Positions 1-6,441 of a stretch of DNA of 10,924 bases are shown in pieces; the first letter of the stretch is position 1, and every line of letters begins with the position of its first letter. The translations under genes and the position numbers were made by a program. Location of the stretch: positions 1-10,924 of the forward strand of contig CAADUS010000101.1 of the NCBI GenBank assembly GCA_900752275.1. The letters are read 5' to 3'. This stretch comes from an uncultured Collinsella sp. Its GTDB lineage: Bacteria > Actinomycetota > Coriobacteriia > Coriobacteriales > Coriobacteriaceae. The notes under the pieces are model-generated. The model searched no databases, was not told the origin of the DNA, and was given only the letters and a program-made list of their open reading frames with translations.

Positions 1-1008
1 CATCAGCGCGACGGCGTTGTTCTCGAGCGGCGTGTTGCAGAAGTACTCGTCGATGGCATGGAAGCCCTCGAGGAACTGCTGGAAGCGCTCGGGGCCGAGC
101 ACGACGATCAGCGACAGGCCCACGGCGGAGTCAACGGAATAGCGGCCGCCAACCCAGTTCCAGAAACCGAAGGCGTTGGCGGGGTCGATACCGAAGGCCT
201 CAACCTTCTCGAGTGCGGTGGAAACGGCGACGAAGTGCTTTGCCACGGCCTCGGCGTTCTGCTCATCGGAGCCGTCGATGGCGCCCTGAGCCTTGAGCTG
301 CTCGAGCATCCAGGTCTTGACCTCGCGGGCGTTGGTGAGGGTCTCGAGCGTGGTGAAGGTCTTGGAGACGATGATCACGAGCGTGGTCTCGGGATCGAGG
401 CCCTTGAGCTTCTCTGCCTGATCGTTGGGGTCGATGTTGGAGATATAGCGGCAGTCGATACCGGCGTCGGCATAGGGACGCAGGGCCTCGTAAGCCATGA
501 CCGGGCCCAAATCGGAGCCGCCGATGCCGATAGACACCAGGTGCTCGATCTTCTTGCCGGTAACGCCCTTCCACTCACCGGAGCGCACGCGCTCGGCGAA
601 GGCATACATGCGATCGAGGACCTCGTGCACGTCGGCGACGACATCCTGGCCGTCGACAATGAGCTGGCCCTTATCGCTTGCCGGACGGCGCAGCGCGGTG
701 TGCAGGACGGCACGGTCCTCGGTGGTGTTGATGTGCTCGCCGGAGAACATGGCGTCGCGGCGCTCCTCGAGCCTCACCTCGCGGGCAAGATCGCACAGCA
801 GCTTGACGGTCTCATCGGTCACCAGGTTCTTCGACAGATCGAAGTGCAGGTCACCGGCGTCAAAGCTCAGCTTGTTCACGCGCTCGGCATCGGCGGCGAA
901 CCAGGCCTTGAGGTCGATACCATCGGCCTCGAGCTTCTCCTGATGAGCCTCGAGTGCCTTCCAAGCGGCAGTCGACGTAGCATCGATAGGTGCGGCAACA
1001 GTTGCCAT
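1..1008 (-). CDS. pgi: Glucose-6-phosphate isomerase, N-terminal 336 residues (cut by window edge)
   Basis: Cytoplasmic glycolytic enzyme interconverting glucose 6-phosphate and fructose 6-phosphate. The reading frame is open from the ATG at 1008 to base 1, so the C-terminus lies outside the window; the family is usually about 450-550 residues. Recognisable family blocks are GEHINTTEDRAVLHTALR near residue 88, SIGIGGSDLGP (sugar-phosphate-binding loop) near residue 155, SKTFTTLET near residue 215 and FGFWNWVGGRYSVDSAVGLS near residue 285, which contains the PGI signature. The start is supported by GAGGAGG (complement of 1014-1020) five bases upstream. The gene is monocistronic on its 5' side, with a candidate -10 and a leader hairpin before the ribosome site. 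Identification is very secure; only the missing C-terminus cannot be judged. Confidence 0.97.
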   Translation of the reverse strand, partial: MATVAAPIDATSTAAWKALEAHQEKLEADGIDLKAWFAADAERVNKLSFDAGDLHFDLSKNLVTDETVKLLCDLAREVRLEERRDAMFSGEHINTTEDRAVLHTALRRPASDKGQLIVDGQDVVADVHEVLDRMYAFAERVRSGEWKGVTGKKIEHLVSIGIGGSDLGPVMAYEALRPYADAGIDCRYISNIDPNDQAEKLKGLDPETTLVIIVSKTFTTLETLTNAREVKTWMLEQLKAQGAIDGSDEQNAEAVAKHFVAVSTALEKVEAFGIDPANAFGFWNWVGGRYSVDSAVGLSLIVVLGPERFQQFLEGFHAIDEYFCNTPLENNAVALM

Positions 1009-1021
1009 AGAGTCCTCCTCA

Positions 1022-1045
1022 GCATACGGGCGCACGCCTCCATGC
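1022..1045 (-). promoter_or_regulatory. Hairpin in the pgi 5' leader
   Basis: GCAT-acg-GGCG-ca-CGCC-tcc-ATGC forms a symmetric stem with a 3x3 internal loop. It lies between the candidate -10 and the ribosome site of pgi. It could influence mRNA stability or translation; this is structure seen in the sequence with no assigned function. Confidence 0.35.
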
Positions 1046-1067
1046 ACCCGGACATTCAGATGCCACT

Positions 1068-1073
1068 ATTCTA
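1068..1073 (-). promoter_or_regulatory. Candidate -10 element of pgi
   Basis: On the minus strand this reads TAGAAT, one mismatch from TATAAT, about 60 bases upstream of the pgi start. The hexamer 17 bases further upstream (CTGATT) is a weak -35. It is a plausible but unproven promoter. Confidence 0.4.
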
Positions 1074-1131
1074 GCGCAGGTCAAGACTACAATCAGCGAG
1101 CGTTGCCAATCGGCCCCCAAACGGCAACCGA

Positions 1132-1161
1132 CCAAAAAGGGACAGGCTTATTTTGGCAGGT
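1132..1161 (+). repeat. 30-bp palindromic intergenic repeat, copy A
   Basis: The unit begins CCAAAAAGGGAC and ends TTTTGGCAGGT; its termini CCAAAA/TTTTGG make each unit itself an imperfect palindrome. Copy A lies head to head with copy B (1172-1201, minus strand), so together they can fold into a long imperfect hairpin with a loop of about 10 bases. By eye, A and B match at 22 of 30 positions, and A and C at 26 of 30. Confidence 0.75.
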
Positions 1162-1171
1162 CAACCGCTTT

Positions 1172-1201
1172 ACCAACCAAAAATAACCCGTCCTTTTCTG
1201 G
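1172..1201 (-). repeat. 30-bp palindromic intergenic repeat, copy B
   Basis: The reverse complement starts CCAGAAAAGGACGGG and ends TTTTTGGTTGGT. It begins six bases after the stop codon of the alcohol-dehydrogenase-like gene. The A/B hairpin could act as a 3' end structure for that gene, although no uridine tract follows, so it is not a textbook intrinsic terminator. Confidence 0.7.
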
Positions 1202-1207
1202 CAAATA

Positions 1208-1783
1208 TTAGGCCGCGGCGCAGACGCTACCGAGCAACTCACGCAGAGGAGACCCGATGCCCTCCAGCAGTTCGGGCGCGATAATGGCAAAAACGGGAAC
1301 CTCGCCGGTGCCCACGACAGCAGGCACCTTGCCCTCCGAGACAATGCATCCATAAGGCACAAAGCCGTCTTCGCCGGCATCGAGCGCCGCCATGCGACGC
1401 GCGAGTTCGCGCGCAAAGCCAGCAGTATCGGCATCGCCAATCGCCAAGACAAAGTCCACGCCTTCGTCGGTCGCCAGGGCCACGGCTTCGTCGATCAGCT
1501 CGTCTTCCCCGTCGCCCTCAACCGAGCCGCAGCGGAAAAGTACACGCTCGAGTAGTGCTCGATCAAGCGAGCCAAGTGCCGCCGAGACAAGCTCATCGCA
1601 CGTATGCTTGTCACCGCCCAGCACGACCAGTGCCTTGGTACCACCGTAGTGAGCAACCAATCGCCCGCACCAGCGAGCCACGTCTCCATCCGCAACAAGG
1701 CGCGTCGGCATACCAAACCCATAATTGACCATCTTTCCCACAACCCTTCCGTGCGTATAGGCGATATCAATCGTTAGGCTCAT
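1208..1783 (-). CDS. Orphan N-terminal-domain homolog of iron-containing alcohol dehydrogenase (191 aa)
   Basis: The protein resembles the N-terminal nucleotide-binding half of group III iron-dependent alcohol dehydrogenases. MVNYGFGMPTRLV at residues 18-30 aligns with the usual family N-terminus, KALVVLGGD at 50-58 with the first Rossmann-like strand, and DEGVDFVLAIGDAD at 106-119 with the strand preceding the GGGS loop. The GGGSxID cofactor loop is replaced by GDADTAG, and the C-terminal metal domain with its histidines is absent (a full enzyme is about 380-400 residues). Redox catalysis is therefore unlikely. No strong ribosome site precedes the ATG at 1783; the ATG at 1732 (residue 18), which fits the family N-terminus, is an alternative start. 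The frame is clean, ends in TAA, and no remnant of the missing half lies downstream. It may be a degenerate paralog or a repurposed binding domain. Confidence 0.6.
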   Translation of the reverse strand: MSLTIDIAYTHGRVVGKMVNYGFGMPTRLVADGDVARWCGRLVAHYGGTKALVVLGGDKHTCDELVSAALGSLDRALLERVLFRCGSVEGDGEDELIDEAVALATDEGVDFVLAIGDADTAGFARELARRMAALDAGEDGFVPYGCIVSEGKVPAVVGTGEVPVFAIIAPELLEGIGSPLRELLGSVCAAA

Positions 1784-1860
1784 GCTACGAAGCGAGGTTT
1801 TCCGGGCTGTTTCGCACTCTTTAGAGCTGCGTTAAAACCCCGATGCAGCCGCACGACCAT

Positions 1861-1890
1861 ACCTACCAAAACAAACCAGTCCCTTTTTGG
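1861..1890 (-). repeat. 30-bp palindromic intergenic repeat, copy C
   Basis: The reverse complement begins CCAAAAAGGGACTGG and ends TTTTGGTAGGT, matching copy A at 26 of 30 positions. It has the same orientation as copy B, so the dehydrogenase-like gene is bracketed by direct repeats. It ends six bases before the -35 of the polymerase promoter. Confidence 0.75.
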
Positions 1891-1896
1891 CAGGTT

Positions 1897-1925
1897 TTGA
1901 CGATGTCCGGATGAGCGGGTATTAT
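1897..1925 (+). promoter_or_regulatory. SigA-type promoter of the SOS polymerase operon
   Basis: TTGACG (1897-1902), a 17-base spacer and TATTAT (1920-1925) make a near-consensus promoter. The expected transcription start near 1932 falls inside the first LexA-type box. Confidence 0.8.
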
Positions 1926-1939
1926 CGAACATGTATTCG
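1926..1939 (+). promoter_or_regulatory. LexA-type SOS box 1
   Basis: CGAACATGTATTCG is one base away from the Gram-positive GAAC-N4-GTTC core (ATTC instead of GTTC). It starts directly after the -10 hexamer, so a bound repressor would block initiation. Confidence 0.75.
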
Positions 1940-1942
1940 ATA

Positions 1943-1956
1943 AGAACATGTGTTTG
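1943..1956 (+). promoter_or_regulatory. LexA-type SOS box 2
   Basis: AGAACATGTGTTTG is one base away from GAAC-N4-GTTC (GTTT at the end). Its centre is 17 bases from that of box 1. It contains an in-frame ATG (1948) that is unlikely to be the polymerase start, because it lies inside the operator and has no ribosome site. Confidence 0.7.
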
Positions 1957-1958
1957 AT

Positions 1959-1965
1959 GGGAGGA
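1959..1965 (+). promoter_or_regulatory. Ribosome site that fixes the polymerase start
   Basis: GGGAGGA lies just upstream of the GTG at 1969, with four bases between GGAGG and the start codon. This favours GTG 1969 over the upstream ATGs at 1948 and 1957. Confidence 0.7.
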
Positions 1966-1968
1966 CGC

Positions 1969-3474
1969 GTGGGGCAAGAGCGTCACACCTATATCTGCAT
2001 CGACCTTAAGACGTTTTACGCCAGCGTCGAGTGCGTCGACCGCGGACTCGACCCACTCACCACCAACCTGGTCGTTGCCGACGAATCGCGCGGGCGCACG
2101 ACCATCTGCCTCGCCATCACACAGGCCATGAAGGACCTCGGGATACACAACCGCTGCCGTCTGTTCGAGATTCCCAACGGCATCGACTACATCAAGGCCG
2201 TACCGCGCATGCAGCATTACATGGAAGTGTCGGCGCAAATCTACGGCATCTATCTGGAATACGTGAGCCCGCAAGACATTCACGTCTATTCAATCGACGA
2301 ATGCTTTATCGACGTGACGCCCTATCTAGACCTCTACCACACTAATGCCAAAGGCTTTGCCTGCATGTTGCGCGATGAGGTCCTCGCGCGCACCGGTATC
2401 ACGGCGACGGTCGGCATCGGCCCCAACCTATTCCAAGCCAAGGTAGCGCTCGACATTACCGCCAAGCACGTACCCAGCCGTATCGGCATACTCGACGACG
2501 AGACCTTTCGCAAGGAGATCTGGCCCCATCGTCCCATCACCGACATCTGGGGCATCGGCCCCGGCGTGGCAGCCCGCCTCGAAAAGTACGGGGTATACGA
2601 TCTGATGGGCGTCGCCGCGCTCGACGAAAACCTGCTTTACGACGAGCTCGGCGTCAATGCCGAATATCTCATCGACCACGCCTTCGGGCGCGAGCCGACA
2701 ACTATCGCCGATATCCAAGCCTATCGCCCGCAGGCAACCTCAACTACCACAGGACAGGTGCTATCGAAAGGCTATGCCTATGAACAGGCCTACACCGTCT
2801 TGCGCGAGATGGTCGACAACGCCGTGCTGGACTTGATCGATAAGCACGTGGTGTGCGACAGCATCTCGCTCTTTGTGGGTTATGCAAGCGAACGAGCCGA
2901 CATACGCCGCCTCGACGCCAGCGGCACAGCGCAATATGTGGACGGATGCGGACACCTACGCTCAAGCACGTCGAGTATCGAACCCACCGCAACCGCCGGC
3001 CCCGGACTCGCGCCCCGTGCGCCCAAGCCCGTCCAGCGCGATGACGAACGGCGCCGCCTGGTGCGCGAGGCGCAGGCAATCGATGGCATCTTTGTGGGAG
3101 AGCATGGCGGCAAACCGCGCGGTGGCTATGCCGCACTCTTTGCGCACTCCAACGCTTCGCGAAAGCTGCCCGAGCGCACCAATTCGTTTAAGAAGATCAT
3201 GGGCTATTTCGATGAGCTCTGGGCGCAGACCGTCGATCCCAAACGACCGGTCAAACGCATCAACTTGGGATTTGGCAACCTCATGCCCGAAGAATTTGCC
3301 ACTATCGACCTGTTTAGCGATATCGAGGCCGATGAGCGCGAGCGCGAGCTGGCGCGCGCCGTCCTGGCCGTGAAGGGCAAGTACGGCAAGAACGCGCTCG
3401 TCAAGGGATTGAGCTTTACCGCCGGCGCCACCGCACGCGAACGCAACGATCAGGTAGGAGGACATCGTGCCTAA
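1969..3474 (+). CDS. Y-family DNA polymerase, UvrX/YqjW (UmuC-like) type
   Basis: Error-prone translesion DNA polymerase (501 residues from GTG 1969). IDLKTFYASVE at 11-21 carries catalytic Asp12 and the Tyr17 steric-gate position. YSIDECFID at 107-115 carries catalytic Asp110-Glu111, and TVGIGPN at 147-153 is a family palm motif. WGIGPGVAARLEKYGV at 194-209 is the helix-hairpin-helix thumb. The little-finger domain starts near 255. The C-terminus KYGKNALVKG...RERNDQVGGHRA is characteristic of the UvrX/YqjW branch usually found in Firmicutes. A low-complexity stretch (about 308-390) rich in Ser, Pro and Ala looks longer than usual. Two SOS boxes precede it and a YolD-like gene overlaps its end by eight bases, so the two are probably co-translated after DNA damage. 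Confidence 0.93.
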   Translation: MGQERHTYICIDLKTFYASVECVDRGLDPLTTNLVVADESRGRTTICLAITQAMKDLGIHNRCRLFEIPNGIDYIKAVPRMQHYMEVSAQIYGIYLEYVSPQDIHVYSIDECFIDVTPYLDLYHTNAKGFACMLRDEVLARTGITATVGIGPNLFQAKVALDITAKHVPSRIGILDDETFRKEIWPHRPITDIWGIGPGVAARLEKYGVYDLMGVAALDENLLYDELGVNAEYLIDHAFGREPTTIADIQAYRPQATSTTTGQVLSKGYAYEQAYTVLREMVDNAVLDLIDKHVVCDSISLFVGYASERADIRRLDASGTAQYVDGCGHLRSSTSSIEPTATAGPGLAPRAPKPVQRDDERRRLVREAQAIDGIFVGEHGGKPRGGYAALFAHSNASRKLPERTNSFKKIMGYFDELWAQTVDPKRPVKRINLGFGNLMPEEFATIDLFSDIEADERERELARAVLAVKGKYGKNALVKGLSFTAGATARERNDQVGGHRA

Positions 3475-3892
3475 GTCCCAACAACAGCCGATGCGGCCAC
3501 CGACGCCTTTTGAACGTCTAGCGGACCCCGAGGGAAGACGTCGCTCCACCGACCCCAAGCTCACCGCCAACGGCTCCGTCCGCGCCGGCCGTGCCGCGCA
3601 GTTTATGCCCTTTGCCGCCCTCACGGGATACTACGAGCTCGTACGTAAGCAGGAAATCACCATCGAACCCAAATGCGAGCTCACGGAAGAAAAAGCCCTC
3701 GAGCTTTCGAAAAAGCTCGAGGGCCTCAAACGTGGCGACTTGGTGCGCGTCACCTATTACGATACGTACGGCTATCGTAGCCGCACGGGCATTCTCGACG
3801 AAGTGTTACCCGCATTCAAGCTGCTCAAACTCAGGGATATCGCCATCAACTTCGACGATATCCAAGGCATCGAGCTGCGTGGTCGAGTCTAG
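3467..3892 (+). CDS. YolD-like protein, partner of the Y-family polymerase
   Basis: A 141-residue protein of the YolD-like family. RAGRAAQFMPFAALTGYYELV at 39-59 is the family's RxxRAxxFxPFAAL block, and ITIEPKCELTEE, LKRGDLVRVTYYD and IAINFDDIQGIEL complete the small beta-rich domain. In Firmicutes such genes sit directly downstream of UvrX-type polymerases; their biochemical role is not settled, and an accessory role in SOS mutagenesis is inferred. The start is GTG 3467 with TAGGAGGA at 3455-3462, and the gene overlaps the polymerase by eight bases. Its first 38 residues are a proline- and arginine-rich extension. Its TAG stop overlaps the TAG of the convergent surface-protein gene. A perfect 13-bp inverted repeat lies inside it and appears to be the terminator of that opposing gene. 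Confidence 0.88.
   Translation: MPKSQQQPMRPPTPFERLADPEGRRRSTDPKLTANGSVRAGRAAQFMPFAALTGYYELVRKQEITIEPKCELTEEKALELSKKLEGLKRGDLVRVTYYDTYGYRSRTGILDEVLPAFKLLKLRDIAINFDDIQGIELRGRV
3690..3724 (-). terminator. Intrinsic terminator for the surface-protein gene, inside yolD
   Basis: On the minus strand, GCCCTCGAGCTTT pairs perfectly with AAAGCTCGAGGGC across a TTCG loop (13-bp stem, 3695-3724). TTTTTCTT follows at once. This is a textbook rho-independent terminator for leftward transcription, 165 bases beyond the stop of the 850-residue protein. On the plus strand the hairpin is followed by CTCAAACG, with no U-tract, so it should act in one direction only. Confidence 0.8.
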
Positions 3893-6441
3893 CAACGAGA
3901 ACGCTTGCGCAAGACGAGAGCAATGCCAAGCACTGCGGCAGCTGCAACCAGCAATCCCAAGACCAGCGTGAGGGTCGAGTCGCCAGCGTGAGGCAGCGAG
4001 CCGTCCTTCGGAGTCTTCTTAGTGGTCGTCGAAACGGTCGTCGCGGTGCTGCTCGACTGGTCGTTGCCGCCCGTCTGGCTGCCACCAGGCTGATTGCCGC
4101 CACCCGGCTGCGAAGGATCGGTGGGTTCCGCCGGATCCGGAGTACCGGGATCAATCGGATTCTCCGAATTCTCCTTGCGCTGGATCCAAACCTGGCAACC
4201 ATAGAACGGGTTGGCGGTACCAAGGCACAGACCCTGGTTGGTCACCGCAAAGGTGCGCAGACCATGGTTATACGGATCGTTAAAGCCATTAGTCGTCAGC
4301 GTCGTAAAGTTCACGCCGTCCTCGGTCACATACATATCAAAGCCGCGCTCGGCATCGCGCAGGTAACACATGCACGTAAGGACACTCTGCAGCTTCTTGA
4401 GGTTCTCCTCACTCAGCAGCTTATCGAGCGCATCCTGAATATCGCTCGGCAGCTCGGTGCCATAGGCATCCTCGTACTGCTGCTTAAGGCTCTCATAGCT
4501 ATCGAGCATGTCCTGATACTGGTCGGCAAAGGACTTGAAGTACGCGATCTCGCCATCGATCTTCTGGACATAAGCGGCGTCGTCCTCAAAGTCCTGGGAC
4601 ATCGTCGCGGCCTGATCGCAAAGACCGCCCGCGGCATCCTCCAGCGCATCGCTCAGATCGCCAAAGCCCTTAGCAACCTCGGTCTTCTCGTCATCGACAT
4701 CGACGGCCTCGTTTGAATCATCAACCTCGGCAGCTTCGTTCGAATCATCGACCTCGACGGCCTCGTTTGAATCATCGTCCGCAAGCGTGTTCACGGGAAC
4801 GATGGGGTCGTCAGGCGATTTCTTGTCGAGCAGGTGATCGAGCAGGTCCCTAAGGCGCTGAACCTGAGAGTCCCACTCCTCGGGCGTCATATCGATAATG
4901 TCGCCATTGGAGAACTGGCCGATCGGCTCAAGCAGGCTCGCGGTATCAAAGGTACCGATATACAGCTTGCCGTCGAACTTCTGCATGCGCCAAATGTACT
5001 GGTTCTCGTTTCGGCCAAAGCCCGAAGTCAGGCCGGAAATACCGCCCTCGGGGAACATGTCGGTGCGATCGCCAACGACGAGCTCCATGTTCTCGTCCTT
5101 GTCCATGCGATAGATGTTAACCGACTGCTCAAGATTGGCATTCACAAACGAGCAGTCAACGCCGCCCATGCTGCTCTTGCCGCCCTCTTCGGTGTTGGAT
5201 TTGTTGAACAGGATGCGCTCGAGGGCAATCTCCTCGTCGTTGTATTCACCGATATAGAGGTAGTCGTTGTAGACGATGAGGTTGGCAGCGCCAGAACGGG
5301 TACGGGCAGGATCGATGCCAAAGCAGTACTTTGCACCGTCCGTCTTCTGATCGCCGACAATGGGAGTCCACGAATAGCTGCCGTCGGCATTCTTGTCGCC
5401 ACGGACCATGGCAAACGACTGCATGGAATTATCATCGGGAGCGTTCTCGGGCGTACCGGTGCAGATGGTCGCATAGAGATGGCCATTGTACGAGACCATA
5501 TCCCAAATGGCGCCGCCGTAGATGCTGTCCTTATAGCGAATCGCCGGATAGCCAAACAGCGTCTCCGAGTTGGCAATCTCGGTGAAGCTGTCCTGGCCCT
5601 TCGAGGGGTCAGACGACGTCAGGATTGTCGACACAAAATTACCGTTCGCGTCTTTACCCACATTACTGATGACGAGCTGGCCATCATGGACGCACATGCC
5701 GCGGATACCGGTAGAAATGCCCTGCTTGTAGGCAGCACCGTAATCCTGCATGCTAGAAAGGCCCTGATAGACAACTTTGTACTCATCCGTCTTAGGATCG
5801 ATCTCGTATACAGCAGGCAGGCCGTTTTTGCCGCCATTGGTCCTGACGCTGCCGCAGAAATAGAGCTTACCCTTATAGCTCACGGCATTGCGAAACAAAG
5901 GAGCGACGCCGTTGAGCGATTCAGAGAGCAGCAGCTTGGTCTCACCGGTCTTGGTATTGATCTTGACCAAGATGCCGCCGCTGTCCTTGTCGGCCGTGCC
6001 GTCCTCCTTCTGCTGTCCATAGAAGAAGGTGCCGTTAAACATGGCCTCCAGCGTCAGGCGCATGGTCTCGGCATCAAAGGAATCGCCCAGCGTGCCGTTC
6101 ATGAGCGTCAGCGTGTTGCCCATCGCCGCATAGCAGGTGCCCACATAAAGCCAGTCACCATAGCTCGCAGCCGCCCAAGTGTAGCTCTGGCCGCGATCGC
6201 CTTCGTTGTTGGCCGTATTACCATCGGCGCCCGGAACGGCAACGGCACCGCCACCCTGGTAGTCGACGATGCCATCCGGCTGCGACGTTCCTACCGTAGG
6301 ATGCGAGAGCTTTTCAAAGGAATACCCATTTCCCGCATTGTAGGTAACGGCACCCGAAGCGTCTTCGGCATGCGCCGGCAGCGGCGATACCAAGATAGCG
6401 GCAAGCGCTGCCACCAAGCCAAGTGCTCCCACTCGTCTCAT
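3889..6441 (-). CDS. Cell-wall-anchored secreted protein with a seven-blade propeller-like domain
   Basis: An 850-residue surface protein. A signal peptide (1-25, ending PAHA) leads into seven repeated strand motifs of the form W-x-hydrophobic-x-YDGKLYVGT: about 88-102, 183-198, 246-260, 312-326, 386-399, 483-497 and 728-742, suggesting a seven-bladed beta-propeller. Between motifs six and seven lies a non-propeller segment (about 512-700) with an acidic 9-residue tandem repeat (554-580) and predicted helical/coiled-coil stretches. A Pro/Gly/Thr/Ser-rich stalk (757-814) leads to LPHAG (816-820), a hydrophobic helix (823-844) and a RKRSRC tail, a sortase signal with Ala in place of Thr. The start has GGGGAGG (complement of 6452-6458) eight bases upstream. 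Ligand and function are unknown; adhesion or glycan binding is only a guess. Confidence 0.85.
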   Translation of the reverse strand: MRRVGALGLVAALAAILVSPLPAHAEDASGAVTYNAGNGYSFEKLSHPTVGTSQPDGIVDYQGGGAVAVPGADGNTANNEGDRGQSYTWAAASYGDWLYVGTCYAAMGNTLTLMNGTLGDSFDAETMRLTLEAMFNGTFFYGQQKEDGTADKDSGGILVKINTKTGETKLLLSESLNGVAPLFRNAVSYKGKLYFCGSVRTNGGKNGLPAVYEIDPKTDEYKVVYQGLSSMQDYGAAYKQGISTGIRGMCVHDGQLVISNVGKDANGNFVSTILTSSDPSKGQDSFTEIANSETLFGYPAIRYKDSIYGGAIWDMVSYNGHLYATICTGTPENAPDDNSMQSFAMVRGDKNADGSYSWTPIVGDQKTDGAKYCFGIDPARTRSGAANLIVYNDYLYIGEYNDEEIALERILFNKSNTEEGGKSSMGGVDCSFVNANLEQSVNIYRMDKDENMELVVGDRTDMFPEGGISGLTSGFGRNENQYIWRMQKFDGKLYIGTFDTASLLEPIGQFSNGDIIDMTPEEWDSQVQRLRDLLDHLLDKKSPDDPIVPVNTLADDDSNEAVEVDDSNEAAEVDDSNEAVDVDDEKTEVAKGFGDLSDALEDAAGGLCDQAATMSQDFEDDAAYVQKIDGEIAYFKSFADQYQDMLDSYESLKQQYEDAYGTELPSDIQDALDKLLSEENLKKLQSVLTCMCYLRDAERGFDMYVTEDGVNFTTLTTNGFNDPYNHGLRTFAVTNQGLCLGTANPFYGCQVWIQRKENSENPIDPGTPDPAEPTDPSQPGGGNQPGGSQTGGNDQSSSTATTVSTTTKKTPKDGSLPHAGDSTLTLVLGLLVAAAAVLGIALVLRKRSRC
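4702..4782 (-). repeat. Three tandem 27-bp coding repeats
   Basis: Units start at 4702, 4729 and 4756. Each encodes a variant of the nonapeptide VDDSNEAVE, giving an acidic linker in the surface protein (residues 554-580). The units differ at a few bases, and each contains the core TTYGAATCATC. Because 27 is a multiple of three, a change in copy number would keep the frame. Confidence 0.9.

Noticed and set aside
58..1074. A 338-codon plus-strand open frame
   Set aside because: It is antisense to pgi, whose sequence is unmistakable.
1093..1452. A minus-strand frame that could have held the missing C-terminal half of the dehydrogenase after a frameshift
   Set aside because: Its translation shows none of the iron-binding histidines or Fe-ADH signatures, and most of it overlaps the real coding frame.
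1948..1968. Upstream ATG starts (1948, 1957) for the polymerase
   Set aside because: They lie in or next to the second SOS box and lack a ribosome site; GTG 1969 has GGGAGGA at suitable spacing and fits the family N-terminus.
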